A stretch of 64,000 nt of DNA from Flavobacterium jejuense (GCF_006491595.2 NZ_VEVQ02000011.1:62001-126000), one strand, 5' to 3'; counted from the stretch's first letter, positions 35,100 to 43,924 are shown. Numbers and translations: made by a program. Notes: generated by a model not told the origin, from the letters alone.

Positions 35100-35861
35100 A
35101 TGAAGATAATTTCCTATAATGTAAATGGTATTAGAGCAGCAATAGCAAAAGGATTTTTAGATTGGTTAGAGCAAGCCAATCCAGATGTTATTTGTCTGCA
35201 AGAAATTAAAGCAAACGAAGATCAAATTCCAGTTGAAGAAATCGTAAAAGCGGGTTATTCATATCAATATTATTTTTCAGCACAGAAAAAAGGATATAGT
35301 GGTGTGGCTATTTTATCAAAAAAAGAACCTAAAAACGTTGTTTTTGGCACAGGAATTGACCATATGGACTATGAAGGTAGAAATGTAAGAGTAGATTTTG
35401 ATACTTTATCAGTGATGAGTTTGTATTTGCCGTCTGGTACAAATATTGACCGATTGGATTATAAGTTCAAATATATGGATGATTTTCAAGTATACGTTAA
35501 TAATTTGAAACAAGAAATTCCAAATCTTGTAATTTGTGGCGATTATAATATTTGTCACGAAGCTATTGACATTCACGATCCTATTAGAAATGCAAAAATA
35601 TCTGGTTTTTTACCTGAAGAAAGAGCTTGGATTGACAGTTTTATGAAAAATGGTTTTATCGATACGTTTCGACTTTTAAATAAAGAACCACATAATTACA
35701 GTTGGTGGAGTTACAGGGCTAATGCTAGAAATAACAATAAAGGATGGAGAATTGACTATTGTTTAGTAGCTGAACCTTTACGAGATAAAATAGAAAGAGC
35801 TTTGATTTTGCCAGAAGCGAAACACTCAGATCATTGTCCAGTTTTAGTAGAAATTAATTAG
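35100..35861 (+). CDS. xth: Exodeoxyribonuclease III (AP endonuclease)
   Basis: Base-excision-repair AP endonuclease and 3'-5' exonuclease of 253 residues. Metal and catalytic motifs are complete: KIISYNVNGIRAA, DVICLQEIKA, GYSGVAILSKK, NLVICGDYNICHEAID, YSWWSYR, WRIDYCLVA and the C-terminal AKHSDHCPVLVEI with the catalytic Asp-His. It has its own promoter. A dispersed repeat element follows 14 bases after the stop. Confidence 0.96.
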   Translation: MKIISYNVNGIRAAIAKGFLDWLEQANPDVICLQEIKANEDQIPVEEIVKAGYSYQYYFSAQKKGYSGVAILSKKEPKNVVFGTGIDHMDYEGRNVRVDFDTLSVMSLYLPSGTNIDRLDYKFKYMDDFQVYVNNLKQEIPNLVICGDYNICHEAIDIHDPIRNAKISGFLPEERAWIDSFMKNGFIDTFRLLNKEPHNYSWWSYRANARNNNKGWRIDYCLVAEPLRDKIERALILPEAKHSDHCPVLVEIN

Positions 35862-35875
35862 TATTCTCTTTTTTT

Positions 35876-35984
35876 GGAGCTATTTCCTGCTGTACACTAT
35901 ATCTTTTTTTGCGAGGAACAAAGCAATCTAAAAAGAATCGCTTCGTTCCTCGCAAAAAAAGGATGCCGTTCCCATCAGGGCTAG
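35876..35984 (+). repeat. Dispersed RNA-like repeat element, copy B
   Basis: Same ends as copy A (GGAGCTATTTCCTGCT and ATCAGGGCTAG). The central stem is different in sequence but stronger: GCGAGGAAC (35911-35919) pairs with GTTCCTCGC (35945-35953), extended by ATCTTTTTTT with AAAAAAAGGAT and by AGC/GCT inside. Conserved ends plus a compensatory change in the stem argue for an RNA or cruciform function. It lies between xth and the OmpA-family gene, both on the plus strand, and could also end or process the xth message. Confidence 0.75.
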
Positions 35985-36029
35985 AAAATGAACCTAATAA
36001 TAAAAATAAAATAAAAACAAAAATCAATT

Positions 36030-36995
36030 ATGATTAAGAAAATGGCCCTTGCACTTGTAGTTTTAGGAATAACTACTTCATGTGTGTCTAAAAAGATCTA
36101 TCAAGACTTAGAAAGCAAATATGCAGATCTTAAAAAAGAAAGAAATGCATTAGCTGATGAAAAAGAAGGACTTAAAACACAAAAAAACCAACTAGAGTTA
36201 GATAAAAATAACTTGCAAACCGAATTAGATAAAGTAAAATCAGAAAGAGATAAATTAGTTGCAGATTATGCAGCAACTAAGAAAAATTTAGATAATTTAA
36301 GAGCGTCTTATGATGCTTTAGAGAAGAATAGTAGTGATGCTTTGGAAAACAACATGAAGAAAAATCGTGAATTGTTGGCAGAATTAGAAGCCAAACAAAA
36401 AACGCTTAATGCAGAACAAGATCGCTTAAATAAATTAAAATCAGATTTAGAAGCATCATCAAATCGTTTGGCTGAACTAGAAAAAATGATGTCAGATAAA
36501 GATGCAGCGATGAAAAAATTAAAAGAATCTTTATCAAAAGCATTGAATGCCTTTGAAGGAAAAGGGTTAACAGTAGAGCATCGTAATGGGAAAGTATATG
36601 TTTCTATGGAAAATAAATTATTGTTTGAATCAGGAAGTTGGACAGTAGGTACCGAAGGTAAAAAAGCGGTTAAAGCAGTAGGTGATGTCTTAGGGCAAAA
36701 TCCTGAAATTTCAGTTTTAATTGAAGGACACACAGATAACGATAAAATTACTGGAACTATTGGTGGAGGAGTTGAAAACAATTGGGATTTATCTACAAAA
36801 AGAGCGACAGCAATCGTAAATATTTTATCAGAAAATAAAGCGATTGATAAAAAGAATTTAACTGCAGCTGGTCGTGGAGAATATGCACCATTGAAATCAA
36901 ATGATACAGCAGAAGGAAAAGCAAAAAACAGAAGAATTGAAATCATCTTAACTCCAAAATTAGATGAAATTTCTAAATTAATGAACGAGTTATAA
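36030..36995 (+). CDS. OmpA-family lipoprotein with long coiled coil
   Basis: A 321-residue outer-membrane-anchored protein. A lipoprotein signal ends LGITTSC (Cys18). Residues about 25-170 are a continuous coiled coil rich in Lys, Glu, Leu and Asn, long enough to span much of the periplasm. The C-terminal OmpA/MotB peptidoglycan-binding domain (about 190-310) carries ISVLIEGHTDNDKITG, NWDLSTKRATAIVNIL and LTAAGRGEYAPLKSNDTAEGKAKNRRIEIIL. It probably tethers the outer membrane to the cell wall. Confidence 0.93.
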   Translation: MIKKMALALVVLGITTSCVSKKIYQDLESKYADLKKERNALADEKEGLKTQKNQLELDKNNLQTELDKVKSERDKLVADYAATKKNLDNLRASYDALEKNSSDALENNMKKNRELLAELEAKQKTLNAEQDRLNKLKSDLEASSNRLAELEKMMSDKDAAMKKLKESLSKALNAFEGKGLTVEHRNGKVYVSMENKLLFESGSWTVGTEGKKAVKAVGDVLGQNPEISVLIEGHTDNDKITGTIGGGVENNWDLSTKRATAIVNILSENKAIDKKNLTAAGRGEYAPLKSNDTAEGKAKNRRIEIILTPKLDEISKLMNEL

Positions 36996-37029
36996 TAGAA
37001 CAAAAGTTAAATCAATTATAAATTTCAGA

Positions 37030-37064
37030 AAACCTGCTTGTAGTATTACCAAGCAGGTTTTTTC
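37030..37064 (+). terminator. Intrinsic terminator of the OmpA-family gene
   Basis: AAACCTGCTTG pairs with CAAGCAGGTTT around a nine-base loop, followed by TTTCTTTT. Confidence 0.88.
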
Positions 37065-37143
37065 TTTTATAGAAAGTCCTTAACTTTACAACTTCGTTAA
37101 AATGCATGTTGCATTACCTCAATATATTTTACACACTGAATAA

Positions 37144-38184
37144 ATGAAATACACTACTTTATCTACAACCGATATAAAAATCAGCAAAGTATGTCTAGGA
37201 ACCATGACTTTTGGAAACCAAAATACAGAAGCTGAAGCACATTCACAATTAGATTATGCAGTTGAAAGAGGAATTAATTTTTTAGATACAGCAGAAATGT
37301 ATCCTATAGGAGGAAATGAGCACATTTTTGGAAGTACAGAACGTTATATTGGAACTTGGCTGCATAAAATTGGGCAAACCAAAAGAGAAAAATTAGTAGT
37401 AGCTACAAAAATTGCTGGTCCAAATAGAGGTATGGAATACATTAGAAAACCACTAGATTTTTCCAAAAAGAGTATCACAGAAGCGGTAGAATTAAGTTTG
37501 AAAAACTTACAAACAGATTATATTGATTTGTACCAAATGCACTGGCCAGAACGTATTATGAATATGTTCCAAAAGAGAGGGTTACAAGAATTAGATGCAA
37601 ACTGGCAGTATTCCATTTTAGAGATTTTACAGATTTTTGATGGATTAATCAAAGAGGGAAAAATAAAAACAATTGGGGTTTCTAATGAAAATCCTTATGG
37701 AGTAATGCGTTATTTGGTGGAAAGTGAGAAACATAATTTACCAAAAATTGTTTCCATTCAAAATCCATACTCTTTACTAAATAGATTGTATGAAGTTGGG
37801 TTAAGTGAAATGTGTATGAGAGAAAAAGTAGGATTATTAGCTTATTCTCCTTTAGCATTTGGTTTTCTATCAGGAAAGTATTTAGGTGGAATGAAACCTG
37901 AATTTCGTATGGCGTTGTTCCCAAATTTTAAAAGATATACTAATGAGAACTGTTATAAAGCAACTCAATTGTACAAAAACCTGGCTGAAGCAAATGGTTT
38001 AAAGATTTCCGAAATGGCTTTGGCTTTTGTAAACCAACAAGATTGTGTGACTTCTACTATTATTGGTGCAACCAATTTAAATCAGTTAAAAGAAAATATA
38101 GACGCTTTTGAAATTTCATTATCGAAAGATATATTGGCTGAATTAGAAAAAATTCAAGAACAGATTCCTAATCCAGCACCCTAA
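37144..38184 (+). CDS. Aldo/keto reductase (Tas-like)
   Basis: NADPH-dependent oxidoreductase of the aldo/keto reductase superfamily with 346 residues. Visible parts of the TIM barrel: VCLGTMTFGNQNTEAEA, INFLDTAEMYP with catalytic Asp and Tyr, VVATKIAGPNRGMEYI with Lys, DLYQMHWPE with His, and KIKTIGVSNENPYG. The C-terminal cofactor segment is STIIGATNLNQLKENIDAFEISLSK. Length and the GGNEHIFGSTERYIGTWL insertion match the E. coli Tas subgroup. The substrate is unknown. A degenerate copy of its last 40 codons lies 2.4 kb downstream. Confidence 0.92.
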   Translation: MKYTTLSTTDIKISKVCLGTMTFGNQNTEAEAHSQLDYAVERGINFLDTAEMYPIGGNEHIFGSTERYIGTWLHKIGQTKREKLVVATKIAGPNRGMEYIRKPLDFSKKSITEAVELSLKNLQTDYIDLYQMHWPERIMNMFQKRGLQELDANWQYSILEILQIFDGLIKEGKIKTIGVSNENPYGVMRYLVESEKHNLPKIVSIQNPYSLLNRLYEVGLSEMCMREKVGLLAYSPLAFGFLSGKYLGGMKPEFRMALFPNFKRYTNENCYKATQLYKNLAEANGLKISEMALAFVNQQDCVTSTIIGATNLNQLKENIDAFEISLSKDILAELEKIQEQIPNPAP

Positions 38185-38233
38185 TTTTAACAGTAATTAT
38201 ATTTTTAATGTAAAAAATTTAACATAAACAATT

Positions 38234-38261
38234 GAAAAGCAGGTATTTATACCTGCTTTTC
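38234..38261 (+). terminator. Intrinsic terminator of the aldo/keto reductase gene
   Basis: Perfect 12-bp stem GAAAAGCAGGTA with TACCTGCTTTTC around TTTA. The T-tract is part of the 3' arm (CTTTTCG). Confidence 0.8.
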
Positions 38262-38276
38262 GTGTTAAAAAAAGGT

Positions 38277-38284
38277 TAACTTTG
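38277..38284 (+). promoter_or_regulatory. -7 promoter element (TAACTTTG)
   Basis: Exact TAnnTTTG match, leader of about 18-20 nt before the T9SS-protein ATG at 38307. The two surface-protein genes that follow are likely one transcript. Confidence 0.5.
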
Positions 38285-38306
38285 AATAACTTTAAATTTA
38301 TAATTT

Positions 38307-38780
38307 ATGAAAAAAACATTGACTTTATTTATTTTGAACCTTGCGGCCATTAGTTATGGTCAGCAAAATTTTGTGCTTGCTGGAGGACAAGCCACAGGAT
38401 TGGGAGGATCGGTTAGTTACTCTTATGGGCAAATGTTTTATGAAACCATTAGTGGCTCTAACGGAGAATTGACTCAAGGAGTACAACAAGCAATTGAAAT
38501 TTATCCTTTATCGATACCGAGTAATACTATTGCTATAAATGTTACTTTGTATCCTAATCCAGCTGTTGCTCAAGTTATGTTGGATTTGAACTTCTCTTAT
38601 TTTCAAGAAGATATGAAATATGAGATATTTAGTTTAGATGGAAAATTAATTAAAACGGGTTCAATATTATCAAATCAAACAAACATTGATGTTGATATTT
38701 TACCAGCAGCAACTTATTTTCTAAATGTTATATCTTCAAATAAAATAATTAAAGCATTTAGACTTATTAAAAATAACTAA
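38307..38780 (+). CDS. Small secreted protein with T9SS type A sorting domain
   Basis: A 157-residue exported protein. Residues 1-18 are a signal peptide ([18 protein letters not shown]). The middle is a short Gly/Ser-rich segment ([34 protein letters not shown]). The C-terminal 75 residues are the Por/T9SS sorting domain: [31 protein letters not shown] and [25 protein letters not shown]. So it is carried across the outer membrane by T9SS. The short pre-domain is common in flavobacteria, and the gene is 13 bases before the collagen-like gene, suggesting a joint surface role. Confidence 0.88.
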   Translation: MKKTLTLFILNLAAISYGQQNFVLAGGQATGLGGSVSYSYGQMFYETISGSNGELTQGVQQAIEIYPLSIPSNTIAINVTLYPNPAVAQVMLDLNFSYFQEDMKYEIFSLDGKLIKTGSILSNQTNIDVDILPAATYFLNVISSNKIIKAFRLIKNN

Positions 38781-38793
38781 ACAACTACTCAAT

Positions 38794-40389
38794 ATGAAAA
38801 ATAGAATTTTACTTTTTACATTTTTATTAGTAGGTATGATTGCCTATTCACAATCCCCAGATGGATTTACTTATCAAGGTGTCGTTAGAGATGCAAGTGA
38901 TGCTTTAGTGACGAACTCTTCAATAGGAATGAGAATTAGTATTTTACAAACTAGTTCATCAGGTACAGCTGTATATGTCGAAACACAAACACCAACATCA
39001 AATATCAATGGTTTAGTGACTTTAGAAGTTGGTTCTGGAACTGTAGTTACAGGATCAATAGCGACAATAGATTGGTCTGCAGGTCCATATTTTATAAAAA
39101 CTGAAGCTGATCCAACTGGAGGAACGAGTTATACAGTTTCTGGTACAAGTCAAATGATGAGTGTTCCTTATGCAATGTATGCAGCTAATTCAGCAGCAGG
39201 TCCACAAGGCCCGCAAGGTCCACAAGGTCCAGCCGGTTTAGACGGAGCAACAGGTCCAATGGGTCCACAAGGTCCAGCAGGATTAGACGGAGCAGATGGA
39301 TTAGACGGAGCAACAGGTCCTATGGGTCCACAAGGTCCAGCAGGATTAGACGGAGCAGATGGATTAGACGGAGCAACAGGTCCTATGGGTCCACAAGGTC
39401 CAGCAGGATTAGACGGAGCAGATGGATTAGACGGAGCAACAGGTCCTATGGGTCCACAAGGTCCAGCTGGATTAGACGGAGCAGATGGTTTAGACGGAGC
39501 AACAGGTCCAATGGGTCCACAAGGTCCAGCAGGATTAGACGGAGCAGATGGATTAGACGGAGCAACAGGTCCAATGGGTCCACAAGGTCCAGCTGGATTA
39601 GACGGAGCAGATGGATTAGACGGAGCAACAGGTCCTATGGGCCCACAAGGTCCAGCTGGATTAGATGGAGCAGATGGTTTAGACGGAGCAACAGGTCCAA
39701 TGGGTCCACAAGGTCCAGCTGGATTAGACGGTGCAGATGGATTAGATGGAGCAACAGGTCCAGCAGGTCCACAAGGTCCAGCCGGATTAGATGGAGCAGA
39801 TGGTTTAGACGGAGCAACAGGTCCGCAAGGTCCACAAGGTCCAGCAGGTTTAGACGGAGCAGATGGTTTAGATGGAGCAACAGGTCCACAAGGACCAGCA
39901 GGTGTAACAGGACCACAAGGACCAGCTGGAACATATACAGCCGGTACAGGTATTGACATTACAGGTAGTGTAATAAGTGCTACAGGTTCGGGAGCAATGC
40001 CAGAATATGCATACGCAAACATCGGAAACGCAAGTGTTTTGGGGGCGCAAACATTAACAGCAGTGGCTCCAGCAGGAACTTATGTAAATGGTGTTGTAAT
40101 GAATGGCTCATCCATCACATTACATGCAAATAAAATGTACGAAGTATCCGTTGCCTTTTATATATACAATGCAATAGGAGGACATACTTTCAGATTGAAA
40201 GACGCAACAAACAATCAATATCTTGCAACTGAACTTTATTTTGGACAAGGTGGCTCTGATGTTTCATACAATATTTCAACAACAAGCTGCTTGATTAAGC
40301 CTACAACGGACATCAATTTGGAACTTGAAAAAACACAAGGTACAGATGTCAATTTGATAGGTAAAATGATTGTTAAGGAAATTAAATAA
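38794..40389 (+). CDS. Collagen-like repeat surface protein
   Basis: A 531-residue exported protein. Signal peptide about 1-19; N-terminal beta domain 20-133, as found before collagen repeats in other flavobacteria. Residues about 137-380 are Gly-X-Y triplets, dominated by a 21-residue unit ([21 protein letters not shown]). The C-terminal head of about 140 residues is beta-rich and resembles BclA/C1q-like trimer heads in position and size (inference). Such proteins form trimeric fibres. It has no T9SS sorting domain, but its neighbour has. The repeat is richer in G+C than surrounding DNA, and its size probably varies between strains. Confidence 0.88.
   Translation: MKNRILLFTFLLVGMIAYSQSPDGFTYQGVVRDASDALVTNSSIGMRISILQTSSSGTAVYVETQTPTSNINGLVTLEVGSGTVVTGSIATIDWSAGPYFIKTEADPTGGTSYTVSGTSQMMSVPYAMYAANSAAGPQGPQGPQGPAGLDGATGPMGPQGPAGLDGADGLDGATGPMGPQGPAGLDGADGLDGATGPMGPQGPAGLDGADGLDGATGPMGPQGPAGLDGADGLDGATGPMGPQGPAGLDGADGLDGATGPMGPQGPAGLDGADGLDGATGPMGPQGPAGLDGADGLDGATGPMGPQGPAGLDGADGLDGATGPAGPQGPAGLDGADGLDGATGPQGPQGPAGLDGADGLDGATGPQGPAGVTGPQGPAGTYTAGTGIDITGSVISATGSGAMPEYAYANIGNASVLGAQTLTAVAPAGTYVNGVVMNGSSITLHANKMYEVSVAFYIYNAIGGHTFRLKDATNNQYLATELYFGQGGSDVSYNISTTSCLIKPTTDINLELEKTQGTDVNLIGKMIVKEIK
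39241..39930 (+). repeat. 63-bp minisatellite inside the collagen-like gene, about 11 units
   Basis: The GCAACAGGTCC core recurs every 63 bases from about 39247 to 39877. The first eight units carry the Gly-Pro-Met version and the last three diverge (PAG, PQG, PQG). Copies differ only by a few synonymous changes, so they are recently duplicated and prone to slippage or recombination, in frame. Confidence 0.92.
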
Positions 40390-40410
40390 TTTTTTAACTT
40401 AATTACAAAG

Positions 40411-40511
40411 AAAGCTGTCCAAAAAGTCAGAAACTTGTTTATTTTGAATTCATTTCAGATTCTAAAACAAATTCATATTGATAAAAAATTTACTTTCTGG
40501 GCAGCTTTTTT
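40411..40511 (+). repeat. Long imperfect inverted repeat after the collagen-like gene
   Basis: AAGCTGTCC (40412-40420) pairs with GGGCAGCTT (40499-40507), inner AGAAA with TTTCT, and the centre is itself a hairpin (GAATT-type arms around CAGATTC). Six T follow. It may act as the terminator of the collagen-like gene, or be a worn miniature repeat element. It is part of the 367-base gap 40390-40756, which also holds a pseudogene fragment and a second terminator. Confidence 0.6.
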
Positions 40512-40589
40512 CGAACTCTTTTTTTTGTCAAATGCATGAAAATTAGATAATTAATTTGTTATATTTAACTCTAGTTTATTTTAATTTGA

Positions 40590-40712
40590 GTTACAATATT
40601 AGAACAATTAAAATAGAATATAGATATTTTTGAAATTTCATTATCTAAAGAAATAGTATTTGAAACAGAAAATATTCAAGAACAAATTCTTAATTGTTTA
40701 TTAAAAAAATAA
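40590..40712 (+). pseudogene. Remnant of the 3' end of an aldo/keto reductase gene
   Basis: Translated in one frame, this stretch reads VTILEQLK-stop-NIDIFEISLSKEIV, then FETENIQEQILN. It aligns without gaps to the last 40 residues of the intact reductase (ATNLNQLKENIDAFEISLSKDIL, then AELEKIQEQIPNP). An in-frame TAG at 40614-40616, and the loss of everything upstream, show it is dead. It is either the tail of a tandem paralogue or a duplicated end displaced by the two surface-protein genes. Confidence 0.8.
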
Positions 40713-40714
40713 AG

Positions 40715-40752
40715 AACGGATAAGTTTTTTAAAAAATTTATCCGTTTTTTTT
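40715..40752. terminator. Bidirectional terminator
   Basis: AACGGATAA plus T-run pairs with A-run plus TTATCCGTT, one G-U, ending in nine T. It stands between the pseudogene remnant (plus) and the sugar dehydrogenase gene (minus). Confidence 0.85.
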
Positions 40753-40756
40753 TAAG

Positions 40757-42199
40757 TTATTGAACTACCAACTTGGTTTGATAATTCATATCATTAGTAT
40801 CTATAATTGAGACATTGTAAATACCTTTGGCAAGAGTAGAGATGTTAATAATATTTGTCTCTCTTACTTTTTTTGTAAGTACTTTTTTTCCTGAAATATC
40901 ATATATTAAAATACTCTTTGCTGGAATATTATTCGTATTTGATAGTGTAATGGTTTCTTTTGCAGGATTTGGATATATAGAAAAACCACTTTTGTCAAAA
41001 TCTTCAGTTCTTAATGTTGAATCTGTAATTTTGTAAATAGTGCCATTATTAATTGCAGCAATGTATAATTCTTTGTTCATGTCTTCTCCAAATGAAACAA
41101 AATTATTGCCTGGAAAGTTAGAAGAATAAGTCAAACTACCAGTGAAAGTTACCATACCTATTCTAGAATCACAATAATCAGTGAATAGATATTTGCCTAG
41201 TAAATTAGGATACATAGTTCCATGATACACATAACCACCTGTAATCGAACAGGCACTTGTATTATGATTGACATCTACTAATGGAAAAGTCAAAGCAGAA
41301 GATGCAGGACAACCTGAAGTATTATATGTTGCATTTCCTTCATAACAACGCCATCCATAGTTTAGACCAGCAGGTAATGGAGCATTAGTTTTATTAATTT
41401 CTTCATGAACATTTTGTCCTACATCAGCAATCCATAAATTACCAGTAGCACTGTCAAATGAAAATTTCCAAGGATTTCGTAAACCAATCGCCCAAATTTC
41501 CTCTTTCCCAGTTTGACCGACATAAGGATTTGTTGCTGGTATAGAATAGAATGGTGCTGTTGTAGTATTTACATCAATACGTAGCATTTTTCCAAGAAAA
41601 ACTCTAGTAGGGTTACTTCCATCAATAGTTGTGTTTTGAGCGTATCCTTGTGGATCACCACCGCTTCCACCATCACCCATACCAATGTATAAATAACCAT
41701 CTGGTCCGAATTTTATAGAACCTCCATTATGATTGTCATATGGTTGATTAATTGTCATTAAAATAGTAGCAGAAGAAGGATTGGCAGCATTTGGATTGGC
41801 AGCAAATACACTATATCTAGCTATAACAGTGTTTCCTGAATTGTTAGAATAATTGACAAAGAAATAGCCATTGGTAGCATAATCAGGATGAAAAGCAAGG
41901 CCTAATAATCCTCTTTCACTGTTAGTGTTTACTAATGAAGTAATGTCTAAAAACGGTGTTGTATTTACCGTTCCATTATCATTTAAGATTTTAATTAAGC
42001 CTCCTTTTTCTACAACAAATAGTCGAGAATCTCCAGCATTTGTAATTTCTAAAGGACTTGAAAAACCAGTAGCGAATGATTGTAAACTGATTGTTTGTGC
42101 AATTGCAAAAGTGCCATAAAAAAGGAATAAAATGAAGCTCGATAAACCCCATAGTTTTAGATTGCGCCTTTTTGGCGTGTTTTTTTTGTTCGTTTTCAT
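40757..42199 (-). CDS. Secreted PQQ-type sugar (glucose/sorbosone) dehydrogenase with T9SS sorting domain
   Basis: A 480-residue protein from the ATG at 42199, which gives the N-terminus MKTNKKNTPKRRNLK followed by a membrane or signal segment (WGLSSFILFLFYGTFAIAQ). Residues about 40-385 form the soluble glucose dehydrogenase beta-propeller: LGLAFHPDYATNGYFFVNYS, DNHNGGSIKFGPDGYLYIGMGDGG, KEEIWAIGLRNPWKFSFD and LNYGWRCYEG. The C-terminal 75 residues are a T9SS domain (FSIYPNPAKETITL, ILIYDISGKKVL, KGIYNVSI). PQQ binding and the substrate sugar are inferred. Its promoter lies on the far side of a terminator. Confidence 0.9.
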   Translation of the reverse strand: MKTNKKNTPKRRNLKLWGLSSFILFLFYGTFAIAQTISLQSFATGFSSPLEITNAGDSRLFVVEKGGLIKILNDNGTVNTTPFLDITSLVNTNSERGLLGLAFHPDYATNGYFFVNYSNNSGNTVIARYSVFAANPNAANPSSATILMTINQPYDNHNGGSIKFGPDGYLYIGMGDGGSGGDPQGYAQNTTIDGSNPTRVFLGKMLRIDVNTTTAPFYSIPATNPYVGQTGKEEIWAIGLRNPWKFSFDSATGNLWIADVGQNVHEEINKTNAPLPAGLNYGWRCYEGNATYNTSGCPASSALTFPLVDVNHNTSACSITGGYVYHGTMYPNLLGKYLFTDYCDSRIGMVTFTGSLTYSSNFPGNNFVSFGEDMNKELYIAAINNGTIYKITDSTLRTEDFDKSGFSIYPNPAKETITLSNTNNIPAKSILIYDISGKKVLTKKVRETNIINISTLAKGIYNVSIIDTNDMNYQTKLVVQ

Positions 42200-42263
42200 A
42201 GTTTGTTTGTTTTTTATTGTTTGTATGTAAAAATAGCGAAAAGATATATAAAACACTAATAAT

Positions 42264-42271
42264 CAAAAGTA
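42264..42271 (-). promoter_or_regulatory. -7 promoter element (TACTTTTG) of the sugar dehydrogenase gene
   Basis: Exact TAnnTTTG on the minus strand, with a leader of about 60 nt to the ATG at 42199. It abuts the preceding terminator hairpin. Confidence 0.45.
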
Positions 42272-42301
42272 AAAACCCTATCTGTGATGATAGGGTTTTT
42301 A
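42271..42301. terminator. Terminator of the envelope operon
   Basis: AAAAACCCTATC pairs perfectly with GATAGGGTTTTT around a six-base loop; on the minus strand it follows the stop of the DUF4139 gene after a few bases and has its own T-run. Confidence 0.9.
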
Positions 42302-42307
42302 TTGAAA

Positions 42308-43924
42308 TTAAAGATTATCAATTATTTTATCTTTTGGATACCTGACTTTATAGCTTATTCTAAATTTTCTAGTCTCATTAGGTTTTAAATCAATTTTCCA
42401 TGTTAAAACACCAGTTTCTTCATTGGCTGAAGCCTTATCTTTTTCTAAAAGTTCAATAGTAATCTCTTTATCCGTACTTATAGGATATTGATCTTTTAAT
42501 AACATAGCAATACTTTCTTTTTTATTATTTCTTACAATAAGATCATACGTGAAAATTTGCTCTTTATAAGAAGATAAAAACTTGGTTCCCGATTTGTCTA
42601 CTACTTTTTCTCTTTTAATAGAAATCTTTTTATCACGACCCATGCTTAAGTTCAAAGTATCGGAAGTTGCATTTGCATTAATGAATGTTTTACCTACATA
42701 AGTACCTTCAAAAATAATATTCGCTTCACCTGGTAATAAATTAAACTTAGAATAATCATTTATTTCAGCTAGTAAGAAAGCTTCTTTTTCTACTTTTGGC
42801 ACAGCATAATATTTATATGAAGCGGGTAATTTAATTTCTTTTAAGGCTACACTATGTGCTTTTCCATTAGATAAAATGTCATAAGGAATGTCAATGTCAA
42901 AGGTTACATTTAACTGGTTTTCAGAAATCGTAGTATAATTTGAAATGCTAGATTCTTGTAATTCCATTACAGGTGCATCTGATCTAATACCAGAAACTTT
43001 ACTTTGGATAGAGTTTAATGCTAAATTTTCTCTTTTACCATAACCGACAACTGGATAGCCAAAACGCAAAAACCAAGCTTGTAAAATAGGAGCCACATTA
43101 CTTTGGTTTGGGTTACCACTAGATAAGGTTAATTTTACTTTCTTCCAATCGATTCCTGTATTTTGAGTCACTTGTCCTTTATAAAGCATATCAATTGGAC
43201 TACTAATATTTTCTGCTCTTAAATCGTAAAAGGGTTGCCAAGAAGCGCCTTGCGTTAAATAATTGATGTCTAAATCTACTGTTCCTGCCAATTCATTCAT
43301 CACTTGAATAATTAATTTTCCTCTGGAAGTTTTTTCTTCTTTTTGGGTATTGATTTCTAATTTTGAATTCAACTTAGCTAATTGTTCTTTCAACTTGCTT
43401 TCTTTTTCGTAAAAAGTATTGACTAGATTACTCAATTCAGTACGCTTTGCATTGTAATAGTCTACTAATTTCATTAATTCGGTCACACTTAAAGCTGCAT
43501 TTCCACCTGAAATTTGTTGGTTTTTGTCCAATAATTCAATAGTTTTAGAATAGGAAGTACGTTGATTGACCACTTTACTCATTTCTTTGGTCACCCAATC
43601 GATGCTATCTCTTACTTTTTTAATCGCTGGATTGCTTTCATCAATTTCATATTCAGAAATATAATTTTTGGTAAACTGAAAAGATAAAACTGTAATGTTC
43701 TTTGGTGCATTAATTTGTACCGTACTTTCATTTAAATAATCGGCTACATTTTTAATAACAATTTCGCTCGTTCCTTTTGGCAAAGTAACTGATGTGGATT
43801 GCGATAATTCGGCACTGTTGACATAAACTGTTGCTGCATTTACTTTTGCAGTAGTAAAAATGGGTTTCTGCGCAAAAAGTGAAACGGAAATCAGTAAAGT
43901 AAATCCTAAAAGTGTTTTTTTCAT
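42308..43924 (-). CDS. Mucoidy inhibitor MuiA family / DUF4139 domain-containing protein
   Basis: A 538-residue exported protein from the ATG at 43924 (MKKTLLGFTLLISVSLFAQ signal peptide). Residues about 25-130 match the N-terminal DUF4140 domain (VNAATVYVNSAELSQSTSVTLPKGTSEIVIKNVADYLNEST). A coiled coil follows (about 130-205). Then comes DUF4139 (about 215-535): LIIQVMNELAGTVDLDINYLTQGASWQPFYDLRAENI, WKKVKLTLSSGNPNQSNV and the end WKIDLKPNETRKFRISYKVRYPKDKII. The biochemical role is not established. Last gene of a four-gene envelope operon, 68 bases after the vWA gene. Confidence 0.9.
   Translation of the reverse strand: MKKTLLGFTLLISVSLFAQKPIFTTAKVNAATVYVNSAELSQSTSVTLPKGTSEIVIKNVADYLNESTVQINAPKNITVLSFQFTKNYISEYEIDESNPAIKKVRDSIDWVTKEMSKVVNQRTSYSKTIELLDKNQQISGGNAALSVTELMKLVDYYNAKRTELSNLVNTFYEKESKLKEQLAKLNSKLEINTQKEEKTSRGKLIIQVMNELAGTVDLDINYLTQGASWQPFYDLRAENISSPIDMLYKGQVTQNTGIDWKKVKLTLSSGNPNQSNVAPILQAWFLRFGYPVVGYGKRENLALNSIQSKVSGIRSDAPVMELQESSISNYTTISENQLNVTFDIDIPYDILSNGKAHSVALKEIKLPASYKYYAVPKVEKEAFLLAEINDYSKFNLLPGEANIIFEGTYVGKTFINANATSDTLNLSMGRDKKISIKREKVVDKSGTKFLSSYKEQIFTYDLIVRNNKKESIAMLLKDQYPISTDKEITIELLEKDKASANEETGVLTWKIDLKPNETRKFRISYKVRYPKDKIIDNL

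Noticed and set aside
36308..37003. 231-codon minus-strand frame opposite the OmpA-family gene
   Set aside because: Composition is Ser/Phe-rich noise typical of the antisense of a Lys/Glu-rich gene, and it lacks a promoter or known motif.
39168..40022. Long open frames on the minus strand through the collagen-like gene
   Set aside because: They follow from the 63-bp repeat having no stops in several frames; the plus-strand frame has signal peptide, domains and Gly-X-Y periodicity.
42155..42190. Hairpin plus T-run on the plus strand (CGCC/GGCG followed by T) inside the sugar dehydrogenase gene
   Set aside because: It lies in the 5' coding part of a minus-strand gene, where the T-run encodes Lys/Asn codons; no plus-strand transcript is known to need it.
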